Source: Chryseobacterium gleum (GTDB lineage: Bacteria > Bacteroidota > Bacteroidia > Flavobacteriales_D > Crocinitomicaceae). Taken from it: a DNA stretch of 20,831 nt. A program made the translations under genes and the position numbers. Within the stretch, counting starts at the first letter, position 1. Each line of letters begins with the position of its first letter. Location of the stretch: the NCBI GenBank assembly GCA_943326825.2, contig CALPUT020000010.1:1-20831 (forward strand), in the 5' to 3' direction. Below are positions 1 to 7,179 of the stretch, one piece after another. The notes below the pieces were generated by a model. It made no database searches and was not told the origin of the DNA. It worked only from the letters and a program-made list of their open reading frames with translations.

Positions 1-570
1 AATTCTAAAATCAAAATTTGATTTAAACCGTAAATCAATGTAATTCCATTTTACAGTTGCATCTCGGTCTTGTTCTGCAAGTGAGCCTTTTATAACTTTT
101 GTATGTTTATGTCTTTCGATAATATCAAAATTTGCTTTTAAAGCCGAATCATAAAGTGCATTTGAAAGTTGGCAAAGTCCTCCAGCAACAGTTGGCACAA
201 TACATCCCTCCCTGATTTCTCTTCCAATCACGAAGCCTTGACCAATATTTGGATTTCCGATATGCTTCCAAAAACTAAAAACTTCATTTGCTTTAATTTC
301 AATTCCATTAATTTTTTTTGAAGCAATTCTTAAATTTTCAACTTTACCAGCAGTCAAAATCCAATTATCTTTATTATCAAATGGATTCCAAAGATCACTT
401 TCAGAAAAAGAAATTATTTGCTCGTTTATAAGTTCACTTTTGTCTCTGAATTTTAAAGTGGGGTTGAGTAAATTTTTGATAATTCTATTTCCAGACAACA
501 TAATCGTTTTTACTCGAAATATTGTGTCGTTAATAAAGTTATGTTTTTCTGTAAGTTGTTTTCTATTCAC
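1..570 (-). CDS. VanW-family protein, 3' end cut off by window edge
   Basis: The reading frame runs off the left edge, so the C-terminus is missing; 190 codons are visible. The visible part carries the core of the VanW family: a stretch around residues 95-125 with EVFSFWKHIGNP and a GF..G..I motif, then GGLCQLSNALYDSAL near residues 137-151, then IIERHKHT and a final WNYIDLRF. VanW proteins were named from vanB-type vancomycin resistance clusters, but their biochemical role is not established and most family members have nothing to do with resistance. The start used is GTG at 570-568; an in-frame ATG at 501-499 would still precede the conserved core, and an in-frame stop lies not far upstream. 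No van genes are visible nearby, so resistance should not be inferred. Confidence 0.8.
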   Translation of the reverse strand, partial: MNRKQLTEKHNFINDTIFRVKTIMLSGNRIIKNLLNPTLKFRDKSELINEQIISFSESDLWNPFDNKDNWILTAGKVENLRIASKKINGIEIKANEVFSFWKHIGNPNIGQGFVIGREIREGCIVPTVAGGLCQLSNALYDSALKANFDIIERHKHTKVIKGSLAEQDRDATVKWNYIDLRFKSNFDFRI

Positions 571-657
571 TACGAAATTTAATGATTTATATATGTTTAA
601 TTATATATAAGAAGGTTATTAAGGCCTTTAATCCTGTATAGGATTTAAATTAAACTT

Positions 658-1209
658 TTAATTGCTATTTTTTTTTAATTGGTAGCAAATTTTATTTTTA
701 GTATCAAATAGTAATCCAATTTTTTTGTTAAAATAACAATGATTAAAATTTATGTTTTTCGGCGCTTTATATTTCTCTATACCATCTAAAATATTTTCAC
801 AATCAAGTTCGTATTTTTCTTCTTGGTGAGTAAATAATCCGTTTAAATAAGATTGACCATAAACATCATAGCAATGCGGTTTTCCTCCCCAAGCTTGTTG
901 ATCAAAGTCTTCCCAAACATATTTATTAAAGTTTTTGTATAGAATAGGTTTGTTTGTATTTTCTTTTACGACAAAAGAGATATTTAAATATATTAAAAAT
1001 ACAAGTCCAATTAAATTAAAAATGTTATATCTCTTTCGTTTCTTTATATTAACTTCATTTAGTGTTGTGTTAAAATAAAAGGATATAAAAATAAAGATCC
1101 ACAAATAAATCTCTATAGCACTTGAATTGATATTTATATTAAAAGTTAATAAGAGTAATCTCAATCCAAGTAAAATTGATAAAGCAATGTAATTATTTTT
1201 TTTTGTCAT
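658..1209 (-). CDS. Unrecognised small membrane protein (183 aa)
   Basis: I do not recognise this protein. It begins with a short basic stretch (MTKKNN) followed by three hydrophobic segments at about residues 8-25, 33-48 and 64-82, the last two separated by a lysine/arginine-rich loop (KKRKR). The remaining hundred residues are polar, contain four cysteines and several aromatic residues (HCYDVYG, YELDCENIL), and probably form a small soluble domain on one side of the membrane. The gene lies alone, 90 nt downstream of the 1301-1747 gene on the same strand. Codon use is strongly AT-biased like its neighbours. Coding status is supported by length, the amphipathic layout and lack of a competing frame. 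Confidence 0.6.
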   Translation of the reverse strand: MTKKNNYIALSILLGLRLLLLTFNININSSAIEIYLWIFIFISFYFNTTLNEVNIKKRKRYNIFNLIGLVFLIYLNISFVVKENTNKPILYKNFNKYVWEDFDQQAWGGKPHCYDVYGQSYLNGLFTHQEEKYELDCENILDGIEKYKAPKNINFNHCYFNKKIGLLFDTKNKICYQLKKNSN

Positions 1210-1300
1210 TTAGTTAAATTTGTTCTCATCTAAATATTTTATTTATTTCATTTTTCTCGTTTGATACATTCAATAGTGTTTTGAAATTGAACTCGAAATT

Positions 1301-1747
1301 TTATTTTTTATTAATTATAAAGTGGAGTTTGTAAGAATGTTGTTCAAATAAATAAAGTGAAATATCAATTTTGACAATTTCCCATTTTAAGTATTTTTCT
1401 CTATCATCACTATTATCCTCTTTAATAATAGGTTGTCCGAATAATTTTATAAGATGATTGGATATTCTATCAAATTCTTGTTTTGCAATTTCATCTCCAA
1501 TTGCCCAATACTCTATTTGATTAAATCTTCTAAACCATCTTTCTTTTCCAAAATTATTGAAACTATTTGTTAATTCAAGTTCTAATCCATTAAGAATAGT
1601 ATGCTTTCCCCATTTGTAAATAGTTCTTCCGCCTAATTTTACTTTAGTTCCATTAAATTTTCGGATAAGTGGATTAATAAACTTACCCCATTTCAAGAAA
1701 TTGGTTATTTCTTCGAATACAATTCCATTATTTATGCTTGTGTTCAT
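1301..1747 (-). CDS. Unrecognised hypothetical protein (148 aa)
   Basis: A soluble protein with no signal peptide or membrane segment. It is rich in aromatic and charged residues (FLKWGKF, ERWFRRFNQIEYWAIGDEI, YLKWEIVKIDISLYLFEQ) and ends in alternating hydrophobic and polar residues suggestive of beta strands. I cannot assign a family. Its size, orphan character and position directly beside a repeat half-site (TAAT at 1759-1762, 11 nt from the start codon) match the style of cassette-borne genes elsewhere in this window. An immunity-type role would be possible for such a protein but nothing in the sequence shows it. Confidence 0.6.
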   Translation of the reverse strand: MNTSINNGIVFEEITNFLKWGKFINPLIRKFNGTKVKLGGRTIYKWGKHTILNGLELELTNSFNNFGKERWFRRFNQIEYWAIGDEIAKQEFDRISNHLIKLFGQPIIKEDNSDDREKYLKWEIVKIDISLYLFEQHSYKLHFIINKK

Positions 1748-1758
1748 TAAATTTATTA

Positions 1759-1778
1759 TAATGTTTTTCGGTTAGTTG
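1759..1778. repeat. Half of an attC-like element (TAAT arm only)
   Basis: The sequence TTATAATGTTTTTCGG here is repeated almost exactly at 10817-10831. It fits the left arm of the intergenic element family: TAAT, the 10-nt spacer GTTTTTCGGT, then a possible stem start TAGTTG. I found no convincing matching right arm before the next element begins at 1887. A GTTA at 1812-1815 has the right kind of position but lacks stem pairing. It adjoins the start of the 1301-1747 gene. Confidence 0.4.
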
Positions 1779-1886
1779 AAATAGGTAAAAGATACAGAAT
1801 TTTAGCTCGTGGTTACCAAAAATGTTTATTGTTTTAAGATTCAGAATTAAATCTACTATTTCCGAGTCGTCTATTAATCTGCCACA

Positions 1887-2011
1887 TAACCTTTTCTAGC
1901 TACCAAAAGGGTTGATAAGAAGAACTAAACTTTTCAACCAAGAAAAACATTAATAGTAACTCAAAATATTGAATTAACTAATGAAACAACGCTTTTGGTT
2001 TTGAGTAGTTA
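1887..2011. repeat. attC-like intergenic inverted repeat
   Basis: Left arm: TAAC (1887-1890), 10-nt spacer CTTTTCTAGC, then TACCAAAAG. Right arm: CTTTTGGT (1992-1999), a short spacer, then GTTA (2008-2011). ACCAAAAG and CTTTTGGT pair perfectly over 8 bp. The right spacer is 7 nt if the TA/TT step is counted as paired, one more than in the best family members. The GTTA end lies 4 nt past the stop codon of the decayed gene at 2016-2470, as expected if this element is the 3' recombination site of that gene's cassette. Confidence 0.6.
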
Positions 2012-2015
2012 CCTT

Positions 2016-2470
2016 TTATGGCTTAGTCAAATTATCAGTTTCAATAATATTAATATATCCTAGACCATTGAATAATTTTATGTCTTGGTTAATTTCGCTG
2101 CTCACTAAAAGCAATTCAAGAATTGTTTTTTCCGGTAAAATTAAAGACATACTATTCGTTTCACATGAAAAATACAAAAGTGGACCAAATTGATTTTTGG
2201 ATAAGTCTGTTTTTAAAAGACCATTTAAACTCTTTAAAAATAAACTTAATGTTCTACCTGTTCTACCTGAAGTACCATCTGGTTGAGTGCATTCAATTCG
2301 CAATCAGAAAACGTATTTTTAATATACCAAGTCTTCCCTTCGGGTACTGTAAATTTTGCGGTTGCATTTGTAAACTCAATTAATTGTGCTTTTCACTTTG
2401 GAATTGTAGTCTGTGCATTAATGGTTAAAGTCCAAGTGATTAAAAAAAGAACAAACAGTAAAATAGTCAA
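2016..2470 (-). pseudogene. Decayed secreted-protein gene (in-frame stop plus frameshift)
   Basis: Reading from a TTG at 2470-2468 gives a signal peptide ending TLTINAQ, then TTIPK, an in-frame TGA at 2395-2393, then KAQLIEFTNATAKF and VPEGKTWYIKNTFSD. The frame then breaks near 2285-2300 and the sense sequence continues in another frame with DGTSGRTGRTLSLFLKSLNG, a central NQFGPLLYF stretch, LPEKTILELLLVSSEI and a C-terminus ending ETDNLTKP. The pieces join into one plausible protein of about 150 residues that starts with a secretion signal and looks beta-rich. I do not know the family. The gene needs two repairs to read through, so it is probably dead. An original ATG may have mutated to TTG. 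Confidence 0.6.
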
Positions 2471-2526
2471 TTTTAGTTCTAATAAATTCCAAATTAAAAT
2501 TTATTTAATGTCCAATTTTAACTTAT

Positions 2527-2545
2527 AAAGATTTAAAAAATCTTT
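2527..2545. terminator. AT-rich hairpin after the repeat-protein gene
   Basis: AAAGATTT (2527-2534) and AAATCTTT (2538-2545) form a perfect 8-bp stem with a 3-nt loop, 19 nt beyond the stop codon of the 2565-2957 gene. The stem contains only one G-C pair, so a terminator role is a guess from position. Confidence 0.3.
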
Positions 2546-2564
2546 TATATTAATAAGAATAAAA

Positions 2565-2957
2565 TCAATCAAAAAAGAAGAAATAAAACAATGCTGCTTG
2601 CGAATCTTTAACACCTTCATAATAGCCAATAGTTGATCTTGAATTGTTCATTACTTTTCCATTTTCAATATAACCAATAGTTGATCTTGATCCATTCATT
2701 ACTTTTCCATTCTCAATGTATCCAATAATTGATCGTGAACCGTTCATTACTTTTCCATTTTCAATGTAACCAATAATTGATCTGGAACCGTTCAATACTT
2801 TTCCATTTTCAATATATCCAATAGTAGATCTAGAACCATTCATTACCTTTTCGTTTTCAATATATCCGATGGTTGATCTTGATCCATTCATTAGTCTTTG
2901 CGCGTTAGTAAATCCAAAAGTGAGTAACATGGTTACTAATAATAATAACTTTTTCAT
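2565..2957 (-). CDS. Secreted tandem-repeat protein, beta-flower type (16-aa repeats)
   Basis: The protein opens with a signal peptide (MKKLLLLVTMLLTFGFTNAQ) and then consists of six near-identical 16-residue repeats with the pattern VMNGSRSTIGYIENGK (residues 21-117), followed by a short tail with the hydrophobic run FYFFFF. This layout, including the (N)xSxxTIGYIe(n)G unit and the phenylalanine-rich C-terminus, matches what I know as the small '5-fold beta-flower' proteins of Bacteroidota, in which each repeat is one blade of a closed beta structure. Their cellular role is unknown; export to the periplasm is likely. The first and last repeats are the most divergent (ENEK, NNSRS and YEGVK), as expected of capping units. 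The next gene upstream (3026-3511) has the same design with a different repeat. Confidence 0.75.
   Translation of the reverse strand: MKKLLLLVTMLLTFGFTNAQRLMNGSRSTIGYIENEKVMNGSRSTIGYIENGKVLNGSRSIIGYIENGKVMNGSRSIIGYIENGKVMNGSRSTIGYIENGKVMNNSRSTIGYYEGVKDSQAALFYFFFFD
2607..2897 (-). repeat. Six tandem 48-bp coding repeats
   Basis: Six head-to-tail units of about 48 bp encode residues 21-117 of the protein at 2565-2957. Units differ mainly at synonymous positions and at a T/I switch (GSRSTIGY versus GSRSIIGY), so they have diverged under protein-level constraint and are not a fresh slippage product. Confidence 0.85.
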
Positions 2958-3025
2958 TTTACTTTGTTTTATTCGATGAATTACTTTTTTGTTACTTTGG
3001 TGTATTTATTTAATCATGAAGTAGC

Positions 3026-3511
3026 TTATAAAATATAGTATAATAAGCAGGCTATTTTTGTAATCGACAATCCTCCATCTATTGTAAATAGCACAGTATT
3101 TGATGAATAGGTTCCATCCCCTTGACGGATTTTATTTCCATCTATTGTATAAAGCACTTTGTTTGATGAATAAGTACCATCTCCTTGTCTTATTTTGTTT
3201 CCATCAATAGTATAGAGTACTTTATTTGATGAATAAGTACCATCACCTTGACGGATTTTATTTCCATCAATAGTTAAAAGTACTTCGTTAGATGAGTATG
3301 TCCCATCACCTTGTCTAAATTTCACACCGTCAAAAGTATATAGTACCTTATTAGATGAATAAGTTCCATCTCCTTGTCTTACTTTATTTCCATCAATTGT
3401 TAGTAAAACTTTATTTGATGAATAAGTACCGTCACCTTGGCGAATTTTAGTTTGGGCTTGTAAGATTCCACATGTCAGTAGAATTGTAATTATTAGTATA
3501 ATTCTTTTCAT
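3026..3511 (-). CDS. Secreted tandem-repeat protein, beta-flower type (21-aa repeats)
   Basis: I place the start at the ATG at 3511-3509, not the upstream in-frame ATG at 3550, because the signal peptide MKRIILIITILLTCGILQAQ begins exactly there; the upstream 13 residues are highly basic and would disrupt it. After cleavage the protein is six 21-residue repeats (residues 22-147) of the form KIRQGDGTYSSNKVLYTIDG, then a hydrophobic tail LSITKIACLLYYIL. Repeats of the type 'IRQGD..Y...VLY..DG' closing with a hydrophobic tail are common in small exported Bacteroidota proteins and resemble the beta-flower design of the neighbour at 2565-2957. The two genes are 68 nt apart and probably co-transcribed. 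Function is unknown. Confidence 0.75.
   Translation of the reverse strand: MKRIILIITILLTCGILQAQTKIRQGDGTYSSNKVLLTIDGNKVRQGDGTYSSNKVLYTFDGVKFRQGDGTYSSNEVLLTIDGNKIRQGDGTYSSNKVLYTIDGNKIRQGDGTYSSNKVLYTIDGNKIRQGDGTYSSNTVLFTIDGGLSITKIACLLYYIL
3071..3448 (-). repeat. Six tandem 63-bp coding repeats
   Basis: Six head-to-tail 63-bp units encode residues 22-147 of the protein at 3026-3511. The core RQGDGTYSSN is invariant in all six at the protein level while third codon positions vary (for example ACC versus ACT in the GDGT part), which points to purifying selection on the repeat. Confidence 0.85.
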
Positions 3512-3688
3512 TCTATTTTTGATTTTAATTTTTGTGATTTCTTTTTTCACATTTGGTTTTTCAAGTCAAACGCTTTTTATTGTGATTTAGTTTATCTATA
3601 CTTTTTCTTAAATATAATACTTTATTCTATATACATCGATTCTAATATTTTTTAATGTACTGGTTTTTGATAATGGAAAAGATTTTTA

Positions 3689-3766
3689 TAAACCAATTTT
3701 AGTTCGTTCAATTGTTGTCGCCCGAAGCACCTTTTATGTCTTTTCACCTCCACGAAGTAGCTGTTA
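3689..3766. repeat. Degenerate attC-like intergenic inverted repeat
   Basis: TAAA (3689-3692), 10-nt spacer CCAATTTTAG, stem arm TTCGT (3703-3707), loop, stem arm ACGAA (3752-3756), 6-nt spacer GTAGCT, then GTTA (3763-3766). The stem is only 5 bp and the left box is TAAA instead of TAAC, but the 10/6 spacing and the CT-GTTA end match the better copies. It follows the stop codon of the gene remnant at 3784-3897 by 17 nt. Confidence 0.45.
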
Positions 3767-3783
3767 TTCTTCTTTTTATATGG

Positions 3784-3897
3784 TTAGTGAACGTCAATAC
3801 CGCCAACGTAAATTTCAGTTATTACGTTGTCATCACAATACCAAAATGATTATTGAATAAGCTAGTCAACTCCTTGTGAATTTTCGGTATCCTCCAT
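3784..3897 (-). pseudogene. Remnant of a small gene (C-terminal part legible)
   Basis: From an ATG at 3897-3895 the frame reads MEDTENSQGVD, a TAG, LIQ, a TAA, and then an intact-looking tail SFWYCDDNVITEIYVGGIDVH ending at a TAA at 3786-3784. The tail has the composition of a real protein (alternating hydrophobic and acidic residues), while the two stops show the gene is dead. I do not recognise the family. The 350-nt stretch between this remnant and 4124 holds no intact gene, only this remnant and the one at 4044-4133. Confidence 0.4.
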
Positions 3898-4043
3898 TTT
3901 TATTTTGCTTAAACTTGATAATAATGCTTTGCTCCTAAGCGAAGGTGAAGATTTTGAATAACTTTTATTTCAATCAATCAGAAAAATTGATAGATGGAAG
4001 AAGCTTTATTTAACTAATAAAGCGATACTTTTTGGGAGTTCTG

Positions 4044-4133
4044 TTAAAAGTTTTTTTTATTCTTTGAAGATCTAGAATAACCTATTTTTTTTTCAAATTC
4101 ATCTTTTGTAATATTCCCTAGTTCTAATGCAGT
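4044..4133 (-). pseudogene. Orphan SHOCT-like C-terminal tail
   Basis: A 29-residue open stretch without a start codon ends at a TAA at 4046-4044. Its beginning, LELGNITKDEFEKKIG, has the pattern of the short SHOCT-type tail (a leucine-glycine turn followed by I-T-x-x-E-F-x-x-K) often found at protein C-termini. An in-frame stop directly upstream separates it from any body. It overlaps the last codons of the 4124-4672 gene in another frame, so it could be a frameshifted tail of that gene or the last trace of a lost gene. A CTGTTA lies exactly over its stop codon. Confidence 0.35.
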
Positions 4134-4672
4134 TTAGGTTTTGTTAGAAATGTTTTTATTTTAATTATTATTCCTATTAGGATTATCAGATAAGTTATAC
4201 TTGAAAATATCCATTTAAACGAGTTGATTCCAGATCCTAATGATACAATTGTTTCTGATATTGGATCTGAATTTAAATAGGTTTCTAGCATAATTAATTC
4301 AAGGTAATTCTCTGCCCAATCTGCAATCATACATAAAATAGGAATAAACAAAAATAGACGCTTGCTATTAAAAAAGTACATAATCCAAGATGCGCACATT
4401 AAAGTATAAACAAATGCAAAAATTGCGTCCCAAATTTGAAGGAATTCGCTATAACAAATAAGTTGCTCCTGGGTCCTTGATTCAAAGAATTTTTCAACCA
4501 TTTCTAAATTGTAAGAAAAAGTAAGACCTATTGAATTTGCTCCATCATCAAGTTTGAAGCAGCTACTAAAAGGAGCTAAAATGTATGTTATGTAAAAGAT
4601 AAAAACTAAAATAAAACATAACGCTAAATATAGAGTTCGGTTTTTCTTTAAATATTTAATTGTTTTGATCAT
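4124..4672 (-). CDS. Four-helix membrane protein of unknown function (182 aa)
   Basis: Four hydrophobic segments are visible at about residues 13-33, 80-101, 105-122 and 152-172. Between the first and second lies a polar stretch with LDDGANSIGLTFSYNLEMV and a run of conserved-looking polar residues (SRTQEQLICYSEFLQIWD); a DWAEN motif sits at the end of the third helix. I have a sense of similar four-helix hypothetical proteins in other bacteria but cannot name a family. The gene begins 19 nt downstream of the secreted protein gene at 4692-5450, so the two probably form one transcript. Confidence 0.65.
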   Translation of the reverse strand: MIKTIKYLKKNRTLYLALCFILVFIFYITYILAPFSSCFKLDDGANSIGLTFSYNLEMVEKFFESRTQEQLICYSEFLQIWDAIFAFVYTLMCASWIMYFFNSKRLFLFIPILCMIADWAENYLELIMLETYLNSDPISETIVSLGSGINSFKWIFSSITYLIILIGIIIKIKTFLTKPKLH

Positions 4673-4691
4673 TTTTTATTTATTAATTGTT

Positions 4692-5450
4692 TCAATAAGT
4701 TTTAACTTCTATTAATTTAAAATTAATTTTAATTCCATTATATAAAGTCATATCCATTTTTAAAAAACCAAAATAATTTTTATCGTATACAAAAGTAGAG
4801 TTAGATGGACCTAATTTATTATGAGTAGCTTTTGCATTAATAACCCAGCAATTTTTAATTTCCTTGTTATTTATTTTTAAATTAATTAAACTGTCTATTC
4901 TATATTCGTTATTAATTCTGCCTACAAATTCTTTATTTGAAGGATAACCATGCATTATTATTATTTCATCATTCCAGTTTCCATTCTTTTTTAATTGACT
5001 AAATTTTATTTGAGGAAATGGAGTTAATGCACAATATTGATATTGGTTATTTCTTGGAGGATGAAACCATATTATTGAATCATTTTCTATATATCCGGTG
5101 ATTTCTTGTTTTGAAATCCAAGTGTAATTTGCCCAAGATTTTTTAGTTTTTGATTTGGATATATTTTTTTTAATTCTATTTCTTTCAGCTTCGAATGGAT
5201 GGATGAAATCATTCAGCGCTTCATAATTTGGGTTATAATTAATTTCAAGTTCATTTTGACTTTTTTGAATCCATTTTTCATTTTTTGGTCTTAATGTTAT
5301 AATTTCTTTTGATAAAGTGTCACCATTTTCTTTAATATAAGTCACTTCATAAATAAAATTCTTATTTGGACTGAAAATTTTATTTAGTGAGTCTTGAGAA
5401 TAAGTAATTGAAATAGATAATAGTATATAAATTGTTAAAATAATATTCAT
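4692..5450 (-). CDS. Secreted protein of unknown function (252 aa)
   Basis: The N-terminus MNIILTIYILLSISITYSQD is a typical cleavable signal peptide, so the mature protein is exported. The remainder has no membrane segment and is rich in aromatic, asparagine and lysine residues. Readable blocks include WANYTWISKQEITGYI, SIIWFHPPRNNQYQYCAL and KNCWVINAKATHNKLG, giving the impression of a single beta-rich domain. I do not recognise it. It precedes the membrane protein gene at 4124-4672 by 19 nt. Upstream, 91 nt from the start codon, is a repeat half-site (5542-5569). Confidence 0.65.
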   Translation of the reverse strand: MNIILTIYILLSISITYSQDSLNKIFSPNKNFIYEVTYIKENGDTLSKEIITLRPKNEKWIQKSQNELEINYNPNYEALNDFIHPFEAERNRIKKNISKSKTKKSWANYTWISKQEITGYIENDSIIWFHPPRNNQYQYCALTPFPQIKFSQLKKNGNWNDEIIIMHGYPSNKEFVGRINNEYRIDSLINLKINNKEIKNCWVINAKATHNKLGPSNSTFVYDKNYFGFLKMDMTLYNGIKINFKLIEVKTY

Positions 5451-5541
5451 TTTTTTTCAATTATTGCGTTTTTAAAATCGTAAAAAGATTCAAAGTTTTC
5501 GAGATTCAAAGTATGAAGTGTAATTTTCGATTAGTTTAGCA

Positions 5542-5569
5542 TAACGGTTTGCTGCTAAAAGGAGGTGGG
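5542..5569. repeat. Half of an attC-like element (TAAC arm only)
   Basis: GCATAACGGTTTGCTGC fits the left arm of the element family: TAAC (5542-5545) and the 10-nt spacer GGTTTGCTGC, followed by TAAAAGGAGGTGGG. The spacer differs at one position from that of the intact element at 17731 (GTTTTGCTGC). I could not find a matching stem arm and GTTA end within the next 300 nt, so the right half appears lost. Confidence 0.5.
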
Positions 5570-5642
5570 ACAATTCCCATAAAAATTGATTTTAAAATCC
5601 AACATTTGATCAATCATAAAACTGTATCTGGAACTTATTTAA

Positions 5643-5837
5643 CTTTTTCTTTTTGTATCTAAGAAAGTTGTTGACTCTGTTGCTAAAAATAGAATTTTGT
5701 TTTGTCTGTCAATGTGTTGAACAAAGATAGGTAAAATAGATGAAGTGGTTTTTGATTTTCCAATTATTAATGAATTAAATGAAGAAGATTTTAAATTGAA
5801 ACAAATTGTAATAAATGAAGTTAATTATGTTTCTTAA
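5643..5837 (+). pseudogene. Possible plus-strand gene remnant
   Basis: One frame reads LFLFVSKKVVDSVAKNRI, then LFCLSMC, a TGA at 5718-5720, and TKIGKIDEVVFDFPIINEL followed by NEEDFKLKQIVINEVNYVS to a TAA at 5835-5837. The second half has the look of the C-terminus of an exported Bacteroidota protein (a GKI..V.. strand, then a prolyl turn and an acidic helix). No start codon is evident and there is one internal stop. It is the only plus-strand gene trace outside the insertion sequence, so it may be spurious. Confidence 0.3.
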
Positions 5838-5841
5838 ATCT

Positions 5842-6126
5842 TCATTTTAATTTCTTTTTTAAATTCATTAAAATCAAACATTTTGTTTTTGTTTCGCAAC
5901 TTCTTTCAATACTTAAAGAAGTTAAATTAGAATCTATCATTTGTAAATGAGTATCTCCAAGAAAATTTATTTCCCATTCAACTCAAGCACAATTATGAAA
6001 ATGTAAGGATGGTCCTGTAAAGAAAGATCTAATGACCTTTGAAAGAATTAGATATTGAGTATATTTTTTTCGTTTATTGTCAATAATTAATATTAAATCC
6101 AAAAACTGTTCAATTTTATTGATAAA
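5842..6126 (-). pseudogene. Decayed gene with one in-frame stop
   Basis: A single frame gives 93 sense codons interrupted by only one TGA at 5985-5983: it starts near FINKIEQFLDLILIID, continues SKVIRSFFTGPSLHFHNCA, the stop, then VEWEINFLGDTHLQMID and SNLTSLSIERSCETKTK, ending at a TGA at 5844-5842. The reading is protein-like across the stop, so this is a recently broken gene. No start codon is present; the N-terminus is missing or begins upstream near the hairpin at 6149-6173. Family unknown. Apart from this, the 5643-5837 trace and the half-site at 5542, the 730-nt gap between 5450 and 6180 holds nothing I can support. Confidence 0.45.
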
Positions 6127-6148
6127 CCCAAAAATAAAACAAAAGTAA

Positions 6149-6173
6149 TTTGGGGTGGCGAAGCCACCCCAAA
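6149..6173. terminator. Strong hairpin after the DUF2752 operon
   Basis: TTTGGGGTGGC (6149-6159) pairs perfectly with GCCACCCCAAA (6163-6173), giving an 11-bp GC-rich stem with a 3-nt loop, 6 nt past the stop codon of the gene at 6180-6557. On the minus strand the core reads GGTGGCTTCGCCACC. It is the strongest perfect hairpin I noticed outside the attC-like elements, and its position suggests transcription termination of the three-gene operon. Confidence 0.75.
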
Positions 6174-6179
6174 AATTAT

Positions 6180-6557
6180 TTACTTTTCGTCAAGTGTTGA
6201 TTTTATTTCAGCCAATGCTTGGTCTGCTTTACGTTGCATATCTTCTTTTGCATTGTAAGGTAAAATCATAACCGCAGCTCCAAGTGGGAAAAAGCAAACA
6301 CTAATTGCCCAACCAGTTATTGCAGGTTTTGCTTCAAAATCAATGTTTACAGAAAAATGACCATCTTTGTCGTTTACTCTTCCTTCAATACTTGTTTCGT
6401 AACCGAAACCTTGAAATTTAGAACCTGTAACATTAATACCGCCAGTAGGTGATACTGATACATTACCCATGTTTTCAAGTTGTTTTTCTACAACATTAAT
6501 TACTTCTTCTTTTGTTTTTGAGCTTTTAAAGCTAACTGATGTGTTTCCTTTGAACAT
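6180..6557 (-). CDS. Small protein with one membrane segment, last gene of DUF2752 operon
   Basis: The first 75 residues are polar and look like a beta-rich domain (VSVSPTGGINVTGSKF, GYETSIEGRVNDKDGHFSV), preceded by a short helix (TKEEVINVVEKQLENMG). A single hydrophobic stretch follows at about residues 80-100 (GWAISVCFFPLGAAVMILPY), and the end is a charged helix (AKEDMQRKADQALAEIK). No signal peptide is present, so this may be a tail-proximal anchor. It is 12 nt downstream of the 6570-6776 gene and is followed by a strong hairpin. I do not recognise a named family; co-occurrence with DUF2752 suggests a membrane-associated complex, which is inference. Confidence 0.7.
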   Translation of the reverse strand: MFKGNTSVSFKSSKTKEEVINVVEKQLENMGNVSVSPTGGINVTGSKFQGFGYETSIEGRVNDKDGHFSVNIDFEAKPAITGWAISVCFFPLGAAVMILPYNAKEDMQRKADQALAEIKSTLDEK

Positions 6558-6569
6558 AATTGTTTGTAT

Positions 6570-6776
6570 TTATTGGTTTATATTAAATTTGATTCCACTT
6601 ACTTCAATGTGATAAAACATCTGAAGTTCCTTATAAAATTCGTCAGCAAAGTTTTTGGTCTTTGACTGAATATGCTTTTCGCTGATAAATTTTTTAATTA
6701 CTGACCAACGAATTATTATGAAAAATACTCCCCAAATAAAAAGTTTTAAAACTAGTTGTGCTTTTGCTTCTTCCAT
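6570..6776 (-). CDS. Small single-helix membrane protein (68 aa)
   Basis: A single hydrophobic helix at about residues 9-25 (LVLKLFIWGVFFIIIRW) follows a short acidic N-terminus. The remaining residues are a basic and polar tail that could be a coiled or globular segment. The start codon overlaps the stop codon of the upstream DUF2752 gene in the arrangement TAATG at 6778-6774, which indicates translational coupling. The stop lies 12 nt before the next start codon in the operon. Function unknown. Confidence 0.65.
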   Translation of the reverse strand: MEEAKAQLVLKLFIWGVFFIIIRWSVIKKFISEKHIQSKTKNFADEFYKELQMFYHIEVSGIKFNINQ

Positions 6777-7168
6777 TAAAAAAAATGATTTAGTGTTTTA
6801 ATAAAATATTGAGTAAGCAAAACAGTTGTAAATATCGTAAGTGATATTTTTCTAAAAGTATCGTTAGTTTGAGAGGGTAAAATGTATGAGAGAAAATGTT
6901 GAGCCATTAAAATTATAAATGGAGCAATGGCAATATTAAAAATTATTGCTTGCCTAATTTGTCCGTGAAGTAATGAATATAATGCCCTTGTAATGCCACA
7001 ACCTGGGCAGTCGAAGTGAAGTAAATTTTTATGAATGCAAAAAGAGGTCGGGTTATTAAATAGAAATTCCTTTGGCAAGTAATATACCATCAACAGTCCT
7101 GCCAATAAAACAAAGGTTGAAATATCCCTTGTTGAAATACTATATTTTATTTTTCGCAGTGTTTCCAT
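6776..7168 (-). CDS. DUF2752 family membrane protein
   Basis: The hallmark of DUF2752 is clear: FDCPGCGITRALYSLLHG at residues 52-69, with Cys54 and Cys57 in the C-P-G-C-G-x-T-R-A motif. Hydrophobic segments flank it at about residues 18-34 (before the motif), 73-92 and 105-124. Family members are small membrane proteins of unknown function found widely in bacteria; the paired cysteines could bind metal or form a disulfide. The gene is first in a three-gene transcript with 6570-6776 (overlapping by one base) and 6180-6557. Its start codon is 11 nt from the TAAC end of the attC-like element at 7180-7308, so the whole operon may have arrived as cassette cargo. Confidence 0.88.
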   Translation of the reverse strand: METLRKIKYSISTRDISTFVLLAGLLMVYYLPKEFLFNNPTSFCIHKNLLHFDCPGCGITRALYSLLHGQIRQAIIFNIAIAPFIILMAQHFLSYILPSQTNDTFRKISLTIFTTVLLTQYFIKTLNHFF

Positions 7169-7179
7169 AAAATGGCTTA

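Noticed and set aside
1775..1945. GTTGAAA and TTTCAAC pairing between the 1759 half-site and 1936-1942
   Set aside because: The right side lacks a 6-nt spacer and GTTA, and it falls inside the loop of the 1887-2011 element; probably chance.
2123..2528. Two overlapping plus-strand open frames (81-86 codons)
   Set aside because: They are antisense to the decayed minus-strand secreted-protein gene, have no recognisable features and are explained by low stop density opposite it.
2607..3448. Tandem 48- and 63-bp repeats as a CRISPR array
   Set aside because: The repeats are contiguous without unique spacers and encode in-frame protein repeats.
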